Positions 31,440 to 42,444 of a stretch of DNA of 64,000 nt are shown in pieces. Below the pieces are notes generated by a model. That model was not told the origin of the DNA. It was given only the letters and a program-made list of their open reading frames with translations, and searched no databases. Position numbers and translations under genes: made by a program. Position 1 is the first letter of the stretch; the number at the start of each line of letters is the position of its first letter. This DNA comes from Coix lacryma-jobi var. lacryma-jobi (Eukaryota > Streptophyta > Magnoliopsida > Poales > Poaceae), in assembly GCA_009763385.1 (NCBI GenBank), contig CM019824.1, positions 109,324,660 to 109,388,659 on the forward strand. The letters run 5' to 3'.

Positions 31440-33833
31440 ATACACATTCAATGCCAAATTCATCAACAACCCTTCGAAGCTCTCTATAATCCTGTTGTGG
31501 GAACCAACATTATGTCTGAAACCTTTGCTCAAGATCTATTAAGACAAATGCCACTCACCCCAACAGCAAAATTATTGAAAAGCCCTTCAGGACATGTTAT
31601 TCCTAGTTTGGGGATCATGTATGTCCTGCCTGTCACTGTAGATAACACTCCACTACACTTCAGCTTTTATATCTTTGATATTAAAGAGTTTAATCTTCTG
31701 ATAGGCCAACCACTTAAACAACTCATTCATGAAGGTCAAACAGGGAACTTAAACTTCTGTCTTTGGAAAAATCTTAAAGGAACCATACCCATCACTCACT
31801 CTCTAAATGCTGAGAATGAGTCATATCCCGAGCCAGATCCTATGGAAGAAATTAAGGAAGCATCTCTTAAAATAATAAATGAACCTAAATATGAGGAAGA
31901 TGCACAGTTTTTCACTGAGGAAGAAGATGACACACTAGATCCAGATCCTCTAGATTCCTTAGAAGAACCTCCTAAACCTCCCATAGAGTTAAAACCCTTA
32001 CCCTCTGGGCTTCGATATGTTTTCCTGAATAATGATCCTGAGTCTCCTGTAATCATAAATGATAAACTCACTCAGGAACAGACTTCTAGGTTGATCATTG
32101 TCTTAGAAAAGCATAAATCAGCCTTTGGCTATGCACTCCACGACCTAAAGGGAATCAATCCTTCTTTCTGCACTCATCGCATTCCTACTGATCCTAACAT
32201 ATCACCATCTAGAGAGCCACAACGTAGGCTTCACAATGCTATGAGAGAGGTAGTAAAGAAAGAGGTTTTGAAACTCTTACATGTTGGGATCATTTATCAT
32301 GTGCCACATAGTGAGTGGGTGCGCCCTGTCCAAGTTGTGCCTAAGAAGGGAGGCATGGCTGTGGTAAAGAATGAGAAGAACGAATTAATTCCACAAAGAC
32401 CTGTCACTGGTTGGAGAATGTGTATTGATTACAGAAAATTAAACAAGGCAACTAAGAAAGATCACTTCTCACTACCTTTCATGGATGAAATGTTAGAACG
32501 GTTAGCAAATCACTCTTTCTTTTGTTTTCTTCATGGATACTCTGGATATCACCAAATCCCAATCCACCCAGATGATCAAAGCAAAACCACATTTACATGT
32601 CCATACGGAACTTACGCTTATCGCCGAATGTCTTTTGGATTATGTAATGCACCTGCTTCTTTTCAAAGTTGTATGATGTCTATATTTTCTGATATGATTG
32701 AAGAAATCATGGAAGTTTTCATGGATGACTTTTCTCTTTATGGAAAAACTTTCGATGATTGTCTTGAAAATTTAGACAAGGTTTTGCAAAGATGTGAAGA
32801 AAAGCACTTAGTCCTTAATTGGGAAAAATGTCACTTTATGGTTAAAGAGGGCATAGTGCTAGGTCACTTAGTCTGTGAACGTGGAATTGAGGTAGACAAA
32901 GCCAAAATTGAAGTAATTGAACGTTTGCCTCCACCGATTAATGTCAAAGGAATTCGAAGTTTTCTTGGCCATGCTGGTTTTTACCGTAGGTTTATAAAAG
33001 ATTTTTCTCACATTGCTAGACCACTTACAAATCTTTTGGCCAAGGATGTTCCTTTTGAATTTGATGATGCATGCTTGGAATCTTTTAACGCTCTTAAAAC
33101 AGCGCTCACTTCTGCACCTATCATTCAACCTCCTGATTGGTCTCTACCTTTTGAGATCATGTTTGATGCAAGTGATTTTGCTCTAGGAGCAGTGCTAGGA
33201 CAATATAAAGATAAAAAGTATCATGCAGATGCTTATGCCAGTAAAACTTTAACAGGACCTCAACTTAATTATGCTACTACTGAGAAAGAACTACTGGTTG
33301 TTGTTTTTGCTATAGACAAGTTTAGATCTTATTTAGTGGGATCAAAGGTGATTGTTTTTACTGATCATGCTGCACTAAAGTACCTGCTCACTAAGAAAGA
33401 TGCTAAGCCACACTTGTTGAGATGGGTTTTGCTACTCCAGGAATTTGACATAGAAATAAAAGATAAGAAAGGGGTAGAAAACTTTGTAGGTGATCACTTG
33501 TCTAGAATGCACTTTGAAAATCCTCAGGAATTGCCTATAAATGACTCACTCAGGGATGACATGCTTTTTCAACTTTCTAGATCTGACCCCTGGTATGCAG
33601 ACATTGTCAATTTTATACTTGCAGGGTATGTACCACCAGGAGCAAATAAGAAGAAGCTGATCTATGAGAGTCGGGTCCACATATGGGATGATCCATATCT
33701 ATTCAGAGTATGCTCTGATGGATTACTCAGAAGATGTGTGCCAGCTGAAGAAGGAATTAAGATCATCGAACGTTGTCACTCTTCACCATATGGAGGACAT
33801 TATGGGGCATTCCGAACACATGCGAAGATCTAA
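31440..33833 (+). pseudogene. Athila J protease, reverse transcriptase and RNase H
   Basis: The frame is open for 778 codons from about 31497 and extends upstream without an ATG. It carries the end of the protease (NIMSETFAQDLL ... FDIKEFNLLIGQPL), then RT. RT has YRKLNKATKKDHF, FGLCNAPASF and VFMDDF (the catalytic DD). The first catalytic aspartate is lost: FLHGYSGYHQIP replaces FLDGYSGYHQIP, which K retains. RNase H has MFDASDFALGAVLGQ, TEKELL and FTDHAALKYLL, with DHLSRMH at its end. A TAA at 33831-33833 ends the open stretch, but the same frame continues as integrase. Confidence 0.94.
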
Positions 33834-34871
33834 CAAAGTGGATTTTTCTGGCCAACCATGTACCAAGACACAAAAGACTTTGTCCGGAGGTGTGGACCAT
33901 GTTAGAGGCACGACAACATCAACACCAGAGATGCCATGCCACTCACTAACAACCTTCAGATTGAGCTCTTCGATGTATGGGGAATTGATTACATGGGACC
34001 ATCCCCTAAATCAAGGAATCATGAGTACATCCTGGTTGTTGTCGACTACGTCTCAAAATGGGTCGAAGCGGTGCCATGCAAGTTTGCTAATGCAAGAAAC
34101 TCTTAGAGGATGTTCAAGGAGGTGTTATTTCCAAGATTTGGAGTGCCAAGGATGGTAATTAGTGATGGGGGAACACACTTTATTGACAAAGGCTTTCATA
34201 AGTATCTCATAAGTCATGGGATCCATCACAATGTTGCCACTCCCTATCACCCTCAGACAAGTGGCCAAGCAGAAACGTCGAACAAGCAAATCAAGAATAT
34301 TCTGCAGAAAACGGTCGACAAGATGGGAACACAATGGAAAGATAGACTACCCGAAACACTATGGGTTTATCGTACTGCCTACAAAACACCAGTGGGAATG
34401 TCTCCATATCAACTCGTCTATGGGAAGATCTGTCACTTGCCAGTGGAGCTAGAATTCAAAGCTCATTGGGCAATCAAGAGGTGGAATATGGACTTAGAAA
34501 CTGCAGGAGTCAGGAGGAAAATGCAACTCTCTGAACTAGATAAATGGCGCGATATGGTATATCACAACACAAAGATTTACAAAGAGAGAACAAAGAGGTG
34601 GCATGACAAGAGAATCAAGAAGAAGAGCTTCACTCTGGGAGACAAGGTACTACTCTTTAATTCTAGGGTAAAGCTGTTCGGGCATGGAAAACTACAAAGC
34701 AAATGGGAAGGACCTTCTACGGTGGTAGCTACTTCATCACATGGAGCCATTACACTTCAAAATGACGAAGGTACGCTATTTAAGGTAAATGGGCAACATC
34801 TTATGATTTTTCTAGAACCTGAAAAGAGTCCTGAAGAGTTGGATGTCATCCAATTCTTTATTATCCCGTAG
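33834..34871 (+). pseudogene. Athila J integrase
   Basis: It is in the same frame as RT, interrupted by TAG at 33903-33905 and 34104-34106. The zinc-finger end CGPC, IDYMGP (first D), VISDGGTHF (second D) and the E in QAETSNKQ mark the core. The 253-codon stretch from 34110 ends at TAG 34869-34871. There is no chromodomain, as expected for Athila. Only three nonsense codons separate the whole of pol from being open, so decay is modest. Confidence 0.92.
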
Positions 34872-34984
34872 ATTTGCACCATCATCACTTTCCGATAAGT
34901 TCGCGCATCGGGGGAATATTTTCTGGGATTAGGATCAAGTTTAAAGACACCACAAGCGACGGACCCACGAGGGGCCGCCAGGTG

Positions 34985-35025
34985 GGACCGACCGGTCCCC
35001 TAGGGTGACCGACCGGTCGGCCCTA
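34985..35025 (+). repeat. ACCGACCGGTCGG palindromes in J
   Basis: The palindromes GACCGACCGGTC and GACCGACCGGTCGG occur within 40 bp. Related copies are at about 36225-36262 and, in the LTR, at about 37597-37635. Confidence 0.8.
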
Positions 35026-35260
35026 GCCTCCCCTCGTCGTCTGCCTTTTTCCGTTACGTGTCTAGACTCTTCCTCGTATCCTTTCTGGTACCCTGATCCG
35101 CAGAATCGATAACTTCCATAACGAACCTATCATTCCTATCATTCAGCCTCGTCTCCAAGCCACCTCTGGATATAAAACCAGCCCTAGGCCTATCTCTAGA
35201 TTCATTGCAGCCTCCTTGCAAAATACCAGCAGCAACAAAGCTCTCCTCCCAGCAGCACCA

Positions 35261-35904
35261 ATGGCCTCCTACCAAAGGATCGACCTCAACGAGCCCGCCG
35301 ACGACTCGATGGCTCTCGTCGTCATCCTGCCAAAGGAGCTTGTCGTAGCACTGCCAAAGGAGATTCCCCCGTCGTCTCACCGACACCCCTTGCTGTGACT
35401 CCATCGGGATAGATTTCACCGTGTCATCAACAAGCGCTCTATGCTCAAGCAGTACTGGCAAGAGATCTCCCGACGTTCTCCGTCTCCAAGCCGTTCCAGC
35501 TTCTTCCTCCTAAGCCCAATGAGACACTCGTCAGGATGAAGACAAACAAGTTTGGGGATCCCACGGTCATAAAGTACACAACTACATCTCCGCGTCCTCG
35601 CATCGATGGAGTTCGTGGTCTCCCTGAGCAGATCAAGGTTACTCTGCCTGCGAAGAGGATGCCCATCACTCCTAATCCCGAGGCCAAGCGTAAGAGGACT
35701 ACCCAGTTAGATCGCCACAGGGATAGGATTGAGGCCCTTGATAAAGATAATTTAGAGCTTAAGAAGAGATACGCTTCTCTAGCTAAGACTACAAACCAGA
35801 TGACCGAAGTGCTGAATAAGTATGTTACAAAACATATTAGCCTGAAGGCTAAGATCACTAGTGTAGCCTCCACGCTGTGTAAGCTACTCGAGGGAGAAGA
35901 TTGA
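35261..35904 (+). pseudogene. Athila J post-pol reading frame of unknown function
   Basis: A potential protein of about 210 residues follows pol by 390 bp, in the place where Athila elements can carry an env-like gene. It starts ATG at 35261 (MASYQRIDLNEPADDS), has a TGA at 35396-35398, reads on in the same frame (RVINKRSMLKQYWQEI), shifts near 35470, and then runs 122 codons from 35536. The end is a basic segment (AKRKRTTQLDRHRDRIEAL) followed by coiled-coil-like heptads. No signal peptide or transmembrane segment is visible, so an envelope role is unsupported. I do not recognise the family. Confidence 0.5.
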
Positions 35905-37306
35905 GAGATAAGTCGTCAGTAGATTGATAAGGCACTCGTGCTTGCAGAGTCTTACTTTATTAGAAATTTTGATTAGCTAGTTCATTGTGTAATAAAGGTG
36001 CCTTAAATGATATCAATAAAGTTTTTGTTAGAGTCATTATTATCTTGTTATTTTGGATATGTGTCTTGTCTCCACATGTTATGATTAGCAGAAAACAGAA
36101 AATAAGTGTGGGGGAGAAGACGACGACAAAATTACCGAAAACCTATCGCGAAAACTACATAAAATAGAAGACATCGTCACCGAGATCACGCACCGCGAAG
36201 CGGGCCATGGTTAGGCCCTGGGCCCAACCGACCGGTTGGTGGGCCCCACTGGTCGGTTAGGGGTCGGCACCCCTAGCCTCCTCCTTCGTCCACGGTTCGG
36301 TACACAATCGCTACACTATTTTTCGATTTTTTAAGCTTTTGTTTCGAATTAAATTAAAAAATATATATTCTCATTAATAACATGCAATCTATAAACTCTG
36401 ATTAAAAAGGAAAGATTATTTTGACATGCTCATGGTATAGATTCACACAACACCTTTTCTGGAAGTCTCGCATTAATAAAAACTTAAAAAAAAAGAGAAA
36501 CCCGAGTTGTTGTGGAATATGATAGAAGAATAATGAGAGCGTAATTCTTGAAGTATGAGTATTGGAGAATTTCATTTGCAAAGTTAAAAGAGATTAGCAA
36601 CACTTCTCCTTTGTTGTAAATAAATTGCCAACCAAAGTTATTCATAAAATCAATCATCACATTAATTACTTATTTTAATACTGAGTTCTATTAAACTAAT
36701 AGTCTTTTTTGCGAAATTTATTATGCTCTAAAGATCGAGATCCTTACAAATAAAGAAAGATTCACTCTTCTGAAGTAGTATTGTATTAGAGGCATGGGAC
36801 TATGCAAAAGTATAAAAAAATGAGGAAAGAAAAATGGACAAGTGTCCGACACACCTCAAGAAAAAAAGAAGAAAAAAAGTATTATGATAAAAATATGATA
36901 AAGAAAAAAAAAGAGAAGATAGCCCATGGTCCCTCTAATTACAATATGCCAGCAAGAGTGACAAAGATTAAAAAGATTAATGTCTTGATCTAAGAGTATA
37001 GTATTTTTTCTCCTTTGACTTGGTAAAATGAATTGTTCCACATAAATAAAATACTTTGGTAAGGAATTGAAGTGCTACAAAAGGAGAAGGAAAGCTATGA
37101 CTTGTTTCCAAAAATTCAAAAACTCCAATGCCTTGTGCTAAAAGAAAAGGGTGATCTGTTTCAACTATTATGCTCTACAACTACTCAAGGTTTTATGGTA
37201 AATACACTAAATCCTACAATGCAGGTATGGATAGAAAGGTCTAGTGTTTGATATCTTATCCTACATTTATGATCCAACCTTTTATCGAGGACGAGTAAAA
37301 GCCTAA
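35905..37306 (+). other. Athila J AT-rich 3' untranslated region
   Basis: About 1.4 kb with many poly-A and poly-T runs and no supported gene. It includes a second purine-rich tract, AGTGTGGGGGAGAAG near 36106, and the palindrome pair at 36225-36262. It ends with CGAGGACGAGTAAAAGCC, a phrase common at the ends of Athila and Tat interiors. Confidence 0.75.
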
Positions 37307-37318
37307 GTGTGGGGGTTT
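37307..37318 (+). promoter_or_regulatory. Polypurine tract of Athila J
   Basis: AGTGTGGGGGTTT lies directly ahead of the LTR start TGTTGACATT at 37319. Confidence 0.8.
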
Positions 37319-37913
37319 TGTTGACATTAATTAACTCTTATTATTAAAGGTCAATTAAACATGGAAATGGATAAATACATGAATTCCACCTTAGTATGGG
37401 GTTTAAAACTAATGAATTCCATGAGTTTTGGTGAATTGTGAATCTGCAGGGATTAAACAGAAAAACAACCCTCAATTGCTTCCCCTAGAAGGAAACCGAC
37501 GGGAGATAACGCAACCACTAAGTCAGGAATACTCCAGAAGACTCTAGAGAACACCTGAAGACTCCACGAGACGGGGCACCCCGGGCCACCTCCACGTGGG
37601 ACCGACCGGTCGGTGGGCCCGACCGGTCGGTTGGCCCAGGGACCGCCGGCCTCCCCCTTCTGGAACCTTCCTCTATCGCCTTTGAGGATCCATCTCAGCC
37701 CTACATGAAGTCGGTTTGATCTAACGGCTGCGGTTTATCCCTCAGGGCTATATATACAGGCCCCCAGGCCCCAGGGAAGAACAAGGTTCCTCTTCAGAAA
37801 AGTCTACGCCTCATTCAGAAACCCTAGAAGAGACTTCAAGAGCCAGCTTTTAAGTAGAAGACTAGATACTCCTCTAGTTTAGGTTTAGAACCTAGTCTTA
37901 TACTAGAATTAGA

Positions 37914-37944
<31 letters not shown>

Positions 37945-38589
37945 GAGGAAGAGATCAAGAAGGAGCTCTGGCCTGTTGGATCAACTTCTTCATCTTGTAC
38001 CTGCGGATTCAAGTTCTTCATCAACTTGCTTCAGCGATTGTTTCGGTAATCAACGTCTATATTTAAGTTTGAGCCATTGTTCTTATTATTCTTAAGGTTT
38101 ATAACTCTCTTTTAAGTACTTTAATTCTAGTCGCACTAGAGTTAGAGTAGTTGGAGAGTGTAAGCGTGGTGCTTAGACTTGATAGTTAATTGCCTCCTAT
38201 AACGCCGGTAGTAGTGGTTGTTTGCAAGGGTGACTCTTATATCCTTGTTGATTCTTCTATAGTCCACTTACCCGTGTGTAGGCTCGGTAGGATTATACAT
38301 TTGCATAAAAGACTCATACTCTGTTTGTGACCTTTTATGGCAACTTCCCTACTAAGAATAATATAAACATGTCACTCTTGAATTGGAATTAGACAACCTT
38401 AGTGATCCCCTTTATGCTTCTAGATTCTCCGTCCTTGTTAGCTACTCAGGGGTTAGACTTTAAGACTTAACCTTATCCGTTCCTTTGGGTTCGATACTAA
38501 AACTAGGTTACTCCGGTGAAGTGCTACATCGGTAGATTTTATCTGTGCGCTTGCAGATAAAGTCGAGTGTGCGTTAATTTATACCAACA
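37319..38589 (+). mobile_element. Athila J 3' LTR
   Basis: It begins TGTTGACATTAATTAAC and ends ATTTATACCAACA. It contains a TATATATA box (about 37749-37756), a GA microsatellite (about 37914-37955) and ACCGACCGGTCGG palindromes (about 37597-37635). It aligns with K's 5' LTR over its whole length. GCCAC at 38590-38594 is the candidate right target duplication, but its partner lies outside the window. Confidence 0.92.
37914..37955 (+). repeat. GA microsatellite in J LTR
   Basis: A run of about 20 GA dinucleotides with two interruptions. The K LTR has a shorter version near 47180-47198. Confidence 0.9.
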
Positions 38590-39000
38590 GCCACGGTCAC
38601 CGAGCTGATGATAATCGCCAACTCCTACGCTGACATCGATGACGCTCATCGCCATCACGAGCGCCCGTGTCGCCAATCACGATCCCAGGAGCGCCACCGC
38701 GATGATGGTTGCCACGATCACCGACCTGCGATGGAGGACGCGACCATCGCTCTAGGCACCGTGATCGCCGCGATGACCCGGACCGCCGCAACGATCGCTC
38801 CGTGTCTTCTTGCCACAAGCCGGACTACCGCTGCCGCGACAACCGCTACGTCGCCAACACCAATACTCGCCCAAAGCGCACTTACGATAACGACTACGAG
38901 AGGCTCCTCGACGGTCCTTGTCTTCTTCACAAGAACACAAAGCACACCATGCGCGAGTGTGACATCATCGCCATGGCGTGCGGAAGAACGATGAGAAGCG
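38590..39000 (+). pseudogene. gag: Tat H gag C-terminus
   Basis: It encodes ELMIIANSYADIDDA, then a very Arg-His-rich stretch, then CLLHKNTKHTMRECDIIA, a C-x2-H type zinc-finger-like segment typical of Tat gag. Frameshifts occur near 38690 and 38980. The N-terminal gag lies left of the J insertion, outside the window. Confidence 0.82.
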
Positions 39001-39884
39001 GCAACGCAACGACAACGACAAGGACAAGGATGCTGATCCTCAAGGGCCCACTTTCAGGGCACCGACGAGAACACTCTCCATCTTCGGCGGCAACGTTGTC
39101 ATCGAGAGCGAGCAGAAGCGATGCCAAGTTCACCAAGACATCGCCTTCGTTGCGGCCATCCACGACGACCCTGCCAACGTCCGCTACCTCGACTGGTCAG
39201 AGCGCCCCATCACCTACTCCTGGGACGATCAGTGGTCGGACGACAAGTACCCTGGGTGTTTCCCCCTCGTCATCGACCCGGTGATCTCCAACTGCCACTA
39301 CCGGAAGTTCCTCGTCGACGGAGGGAGCGCCCTCAACATCATCTTTGCCTCCGCGTTCCGCGAGCTCGACTACTCCAAACGGGACCTCTTCCCGACAAAC
39401 TTCCCATTCTGGGGCATCATCCCCGAGAAGCCTTCCAAGCCCCTTGGGCAGATCACCCTCTCGGTGCAGCTTGGCATGCCCGACCACTTCCGCGAGGAGT
39501 ACATCACCTTCATTGTCTCCGACTTCGACACCGCCTACCAAGCCATCCTCGGTCGCCTGTCACTCTCCAAGCTCATGGCGGTTCCGCACTATGCCTACCT
39601 AGTGCTCAAGATCCCGACGAAAAAAGGTGTCCTCAGCCTCCAGGCTAACCTCCAGGTGGCGTTGCGAGCAGGAGACCATCAACACCACGGAGACGCTGCA
39701 ACAGATCCAAGGTGCCCTGTCCTGCCTCGCCGACGCCACCAAGCTCCGCTCTGAAGATCTGATGATCCCGGAGAACTCCGACCAGCGCTCCTCCAAGAAG
39801 TCAAAAGACACGAAGCTGGTGGCCTTGGTGGACGGAGCTCTAGAGAAGACCGCCGTCATCGGCGCTAACCTCGGCTCCAAATAG
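38978..39884 (+). pseudogene. Tat H protease region
   Basis: The frame from 38978 (258 codons) includes the Tat linker TRTLSIFGG, WSERPITYSWDDQW and the protease active site FLVDGGSALNIIF (D-G-G-S, as usual in Tat), then FDTAYQAILGR. It shifts near 39655 into a frame covering the protease-RT linker, which ends at TAG 39882-39884. Confidence 0.88.
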
Positions 39885-40378
39885 GAAGATGCGCTCGTCA
39901 GCTTCCTACAGAGCAACATCGATGTGTTCGCTTGGAAACCAGCGGACATGCCCGGAATTCCACAGAAGTTCATCGAGCACTCCTTGAATGTCTCCACGAC
40001 CGCCAAGCCGGTTCGCCAGAAGCTTCGCCGTTTCACGCCAGACAGGAAGGAGGAAATTAGGGTAGAGCTCACCCGGCTCCTAGCAGTCGGCTTTATTAAA
40101 GAGGTGTATCATCCCGATTGGCTAGTCAATCCGGTGCTTGTACTAAAAAAGAATAACGAATGGAGAATGTGCGTTGACTACACCAACCTCAACAAACACT
40201 GCCCTAAAGACCCCTTCCTCCTCCCTCGCATTGACGAGGTCGTCGACTCCACCGCCAAATGTGAACTCCTCTCCTTCCTCGACTGCTACTCCGGCTATCA
40301 TCAGATCGCCCTGAAGGTGGAGGACCAGATCAAGACGGTGTTCATCACACCCTTCGGCGCCTACTGCTACACCACCAT
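39885..40378 (+). pseudogene. Tat H reverse transcriptase, N-terminal part
   Basis: It encodes VFAWKPADMPGIP, KPVRQKLRRFTPDR, WRMCVDYTNLNKHCPKDPF, FLDCYSGYHQIAL (first catalytic D) and ITPFGAYCYTT. It then stops abruptly at the I LTR, before the (Y/F)xDD motif. The rest of RT is not seen in this window. Confidence 0.92.
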
Positions 40379-40425
40379 TGTTGGCATTTCTTAGTGCAAC
40401 CACCGGAGGATAGGTTTAGAGTCCA

Positions 40426-40640
40426 TCCTTGGCAATCACGCCAGAAATACTTACTGACATCACTTAGCATCATCACTATGGTAGGCCATCATCCCCGGGC
40501 AAGGCGCTAGGAATGCCTGTTGTCATTGCTTAATGACATACACCGAGTATGTTGGTTCCTAGCGATGCTACCAAAAGATGTAATTGTCAGCCTCAAGCGT
40601 AGCCACTCTAGCTACACATCCGGTATCGGCGCCGAACTGC
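40426..40640 (-). repeat. Four tandem primer-binding-site-like motifs in LTR I
   Basis: On the minus strand, motifs resembling TGGCGCCGTTGCCGGGGA begin near 40636, 40573, 40509 and 40443, spaced 62-66 bp: CGGCGCCGATACCGGA, TGGTAGCATCGCTAGGA, TAGCGCCTTGCCCGGGGA and TGGCGTGATTGCCAAGGA. Each is preceded by an LTR-end-like phrase such as ATGACAACAGG or GTCAGTAAG. The LTR end lies about 65-73 bp beyond the last. Confidence 0.7.
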
Positions 40641-40671
40641 AATGGCACTTCATATACCAAAACGTGCGCCT

Positions 40672-41343
40672 CGTCGCAACCTCACCCGATGCCACCACAT
40701 GCTGCCAACACGTCGTTCGTCCTTTTCATGGACCTCCCCCTGGTTTTGAGGCCGAAACCGGGAAACCTGGACCTTCCCCCGGTTTTGAGGCCGAAACCGG
40801 GAAACCTGTCGTCCATCGGCTGAGTTTTGTGGCCCAAACTCAGAAACCCGCCAGCGCCAGGTTTTGAGGCCCAAACCTGGAAACCGTCCTCAGCCCGAGT
40901 TTTGAGGCCCAAACTCGGAAACCCGCAGCACCTAGGTTTTGTGGCCCAAACCTGGAAACCGTCCACCCAGTGGTTTTTCTGGGGCTCAACCACCAAACCG
41001 ACGCCGTAGAGGGGATGCACCGCCCGTGCACCCCGTCCACCGGCACGTGTCCTCAGGTCCACGACCCGAGCCACACCGTGCCCCGCAAGTCTCCGCTCGT
41101 CGTTGTCCCAAGCTGTCAGCCACCACAGCTGATCCTCAGGCCACCGGTCCGTCAGTCTAAGCCTCACGTCCGCCCTTCACCGCTCCGGGTCCATCGGCAC
41201 GCCACGTCTCTACTTGACCTTCACCTTGCCTTCGATCACTGTCTCCGTGCTCAACACCTACACAACACAAGCCGAAGAACATGCGCATCAAACCAGTTAA
41301 GAATAACCCATCATCTCAAGATCCGGAATACACCCATGTATCC
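40672..41343 (-). mobile_element. Copia LTR segment inside Gypsy LTR I
   Basis: The minus strand reads GGATACATGGGTGTATTCCG and continues colinearly with LTR1, C and A LTRs through the entire hairpin array (about 40738-40995) to GTGAGGTTGCG. The block begins three bases after the Copia LTR terminus and ends about 680 bases in. No target duplication or Copia LTR end is seen. Confidence 0.85.
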
Positions 41344-41602
41344 CCAAACGATGAACAAGAACATAGCTCTAATTCAAGAACATAACAATGTTGATCATAA
41401 GAGAACAAGAACAAGTATGAAAAGAGAAACTTAGTATTCATACCAAGTTGATCCTTACAACTTCTCATCTTCTCTTGCAAGTAGTACTTGCTCCAACTAC
41501 TAGAAGATCTAAACTAAGGTAGAGAGCTCCAAACACAAAGTGGAATGACTAAACAATGTGTTGATGTGTGATTCTCCTCTTGAGAGGGAGCTCTACCCGT
41601 TT

Positions 41603-41610
41603 ATTTATAC
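41603..41610 (-). promoter_or_regulatory. TATA box of LTR I
   Basis: The minus strand reads AGTATAAATAAACG. The embedded Copia block is downstream of it and so would be transcribed. Confidence 0.65.
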
Positions 41611-42034
41611 TACAACATGGTCGGTTCGGAGGATCTAAACATGGAAACCATCATAACCGACGCCTGCATGTCGTCATGCAACTGCCATAGGAGGTCGGTG
41701 GCCAGTGGGGCCAGGGGCGGTGCGCCCGCACCCTTGGTGGTCCCGCTGGCCACCGCCTTTGCATGGTGGGCCCTTGGCTTGGTGCATGTTGGTGCTTTGG
41801 TAGTTTCCAGCCCAGATGCATTCTTTAGGTGGGCTTCTCTCATATTCCTTGGTATTACGCTTTGTTGGAAAGCGTATTCTTCTAGCCTTTTCCACTATAT
41901 TCACTTTTGTTACCTGTAAAACAATGATTCTCCAATACAAGTGGAAATAGGTCAAGGTGATAACATATGTATGCAAGTGTGATCTGTTTTGTCCTTGGTT
42001 GGCTTATAAAAGTTGTCGGTAAGCACCACCAACA

Positions 42035-42420
42035 AACCCCCCAAGCTTACCCCTTGCTCGTCCCGAGCAAGCAGTACAACTTTAGGTTGTTGATCAGGAG
42101 TTGCTGCAATGTCGATCATCTTTAAAAGTTGCTATGCTTATAATTGAGAATTCTTCTTTGATTTAAATGATTTGGCATTCTCCAAACCCTTTTTCCTTGT
42201 TACTTGTGGGGCGTTGTAGCAATCTCTAAGTCTTTGGCGGTTGCGAGACTGACCGATTTGTATAGACCTGCTGTTGACAGTGGAATATTACCAAAATAAT
42301 ACACCCAAAACCCCATCAACAAGCTCGGTATTAAGGAAGAATAACATGGCATGAACATACTTTTATCAATAACCAGCTCCACTTGTATATGGAAGTGTAT
42401 TTATGCAGATAATGAAGAAA
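42035..42420 (-). mobile_element. Element I internal 3' end with polypurine tract
   Basis: On the minus strand, CGGGACGAGCAAGGGG...TAAGCTTGGGGGGTT precedes the LTR, the usual end of an Athila or Tat interior. No protein motif is recognisable in the remaining 380 bp. The boundary with element G is uncertain: TGTTGCAAAG at 42421 or TGTTGACAG at 42272 are both possible starts of G's LTR. Confidence 0.6.
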
Positions 42421-42444
42421 TGTTGCAAAGTGAGCTGGTGGACC

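Larger units (their letters stand above)
30379..38589 (+). mobile_element. Element J: Athila-like Gypsy, interior and 3' LTR
   Basis: Copia A's 3' LTR abuts the J leader. The leader aligns with K from about 47885 on, so J's 5' LTR and primer-binding site lie to the left of the window beyond the Copia insertions. Gag, a pol frame with PR-RT-RH-IN order, a post-pol reading frame, a polypurine tract and a 1271-bp LTR follow. The RT motifs (KDHF.LPFMDEMLERL, FGLCNAPASFQ, VFMDDF) are of Athila type. Confidence 0.9.
38590..40378 (+). mobile_element. Element H: Tat-like Gypsy fragment
   Basis: This is the coding middle of a Tat-group element, from gag to the middle of RT. Its left end is the J insertion site and its right end is the LTR of element I. 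It is GC-rich (coding style) compared with J. No LTR of H is in the window. Confidence 0.88.
40379..42034 (-). mobile_element. Element I: minus-strand Gypsy LTR with embedded Copia segment
   Basis: On the minus strand the LTR starts TGTTGGTGGTGC (42034), preceded by a polypurine tract, and ends AAATGCCAACA (40379) inside H's RT. It is about 1656 bp. A TATA box on the minus strand (TATAAATA near 41603-41610) marks the promoter. Between 40672 and 41343 it holds a block matching the first 680 bases of the Copia LTR in the same orientation. Its inner end has four copies of a primer-binding-site-like motif. ACCAT (40374-40378) is the candidate target duplication. Confidence 0.75.

Noticed and set aside
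35261..35904. Envelope gene of Athila J.
   Set aside because: No hydrophobic membrane or signal segment. The protein is basic and coiled-coil-like, so I left it as unassigned.
42272..42420. LTR G start at TGTTGACAG (42272).
   Set aside because: No matching polypurine tract or target duplication is visible and the following 150 bp look continuous with I's interior. I used 42421 as the working start with low confidence.
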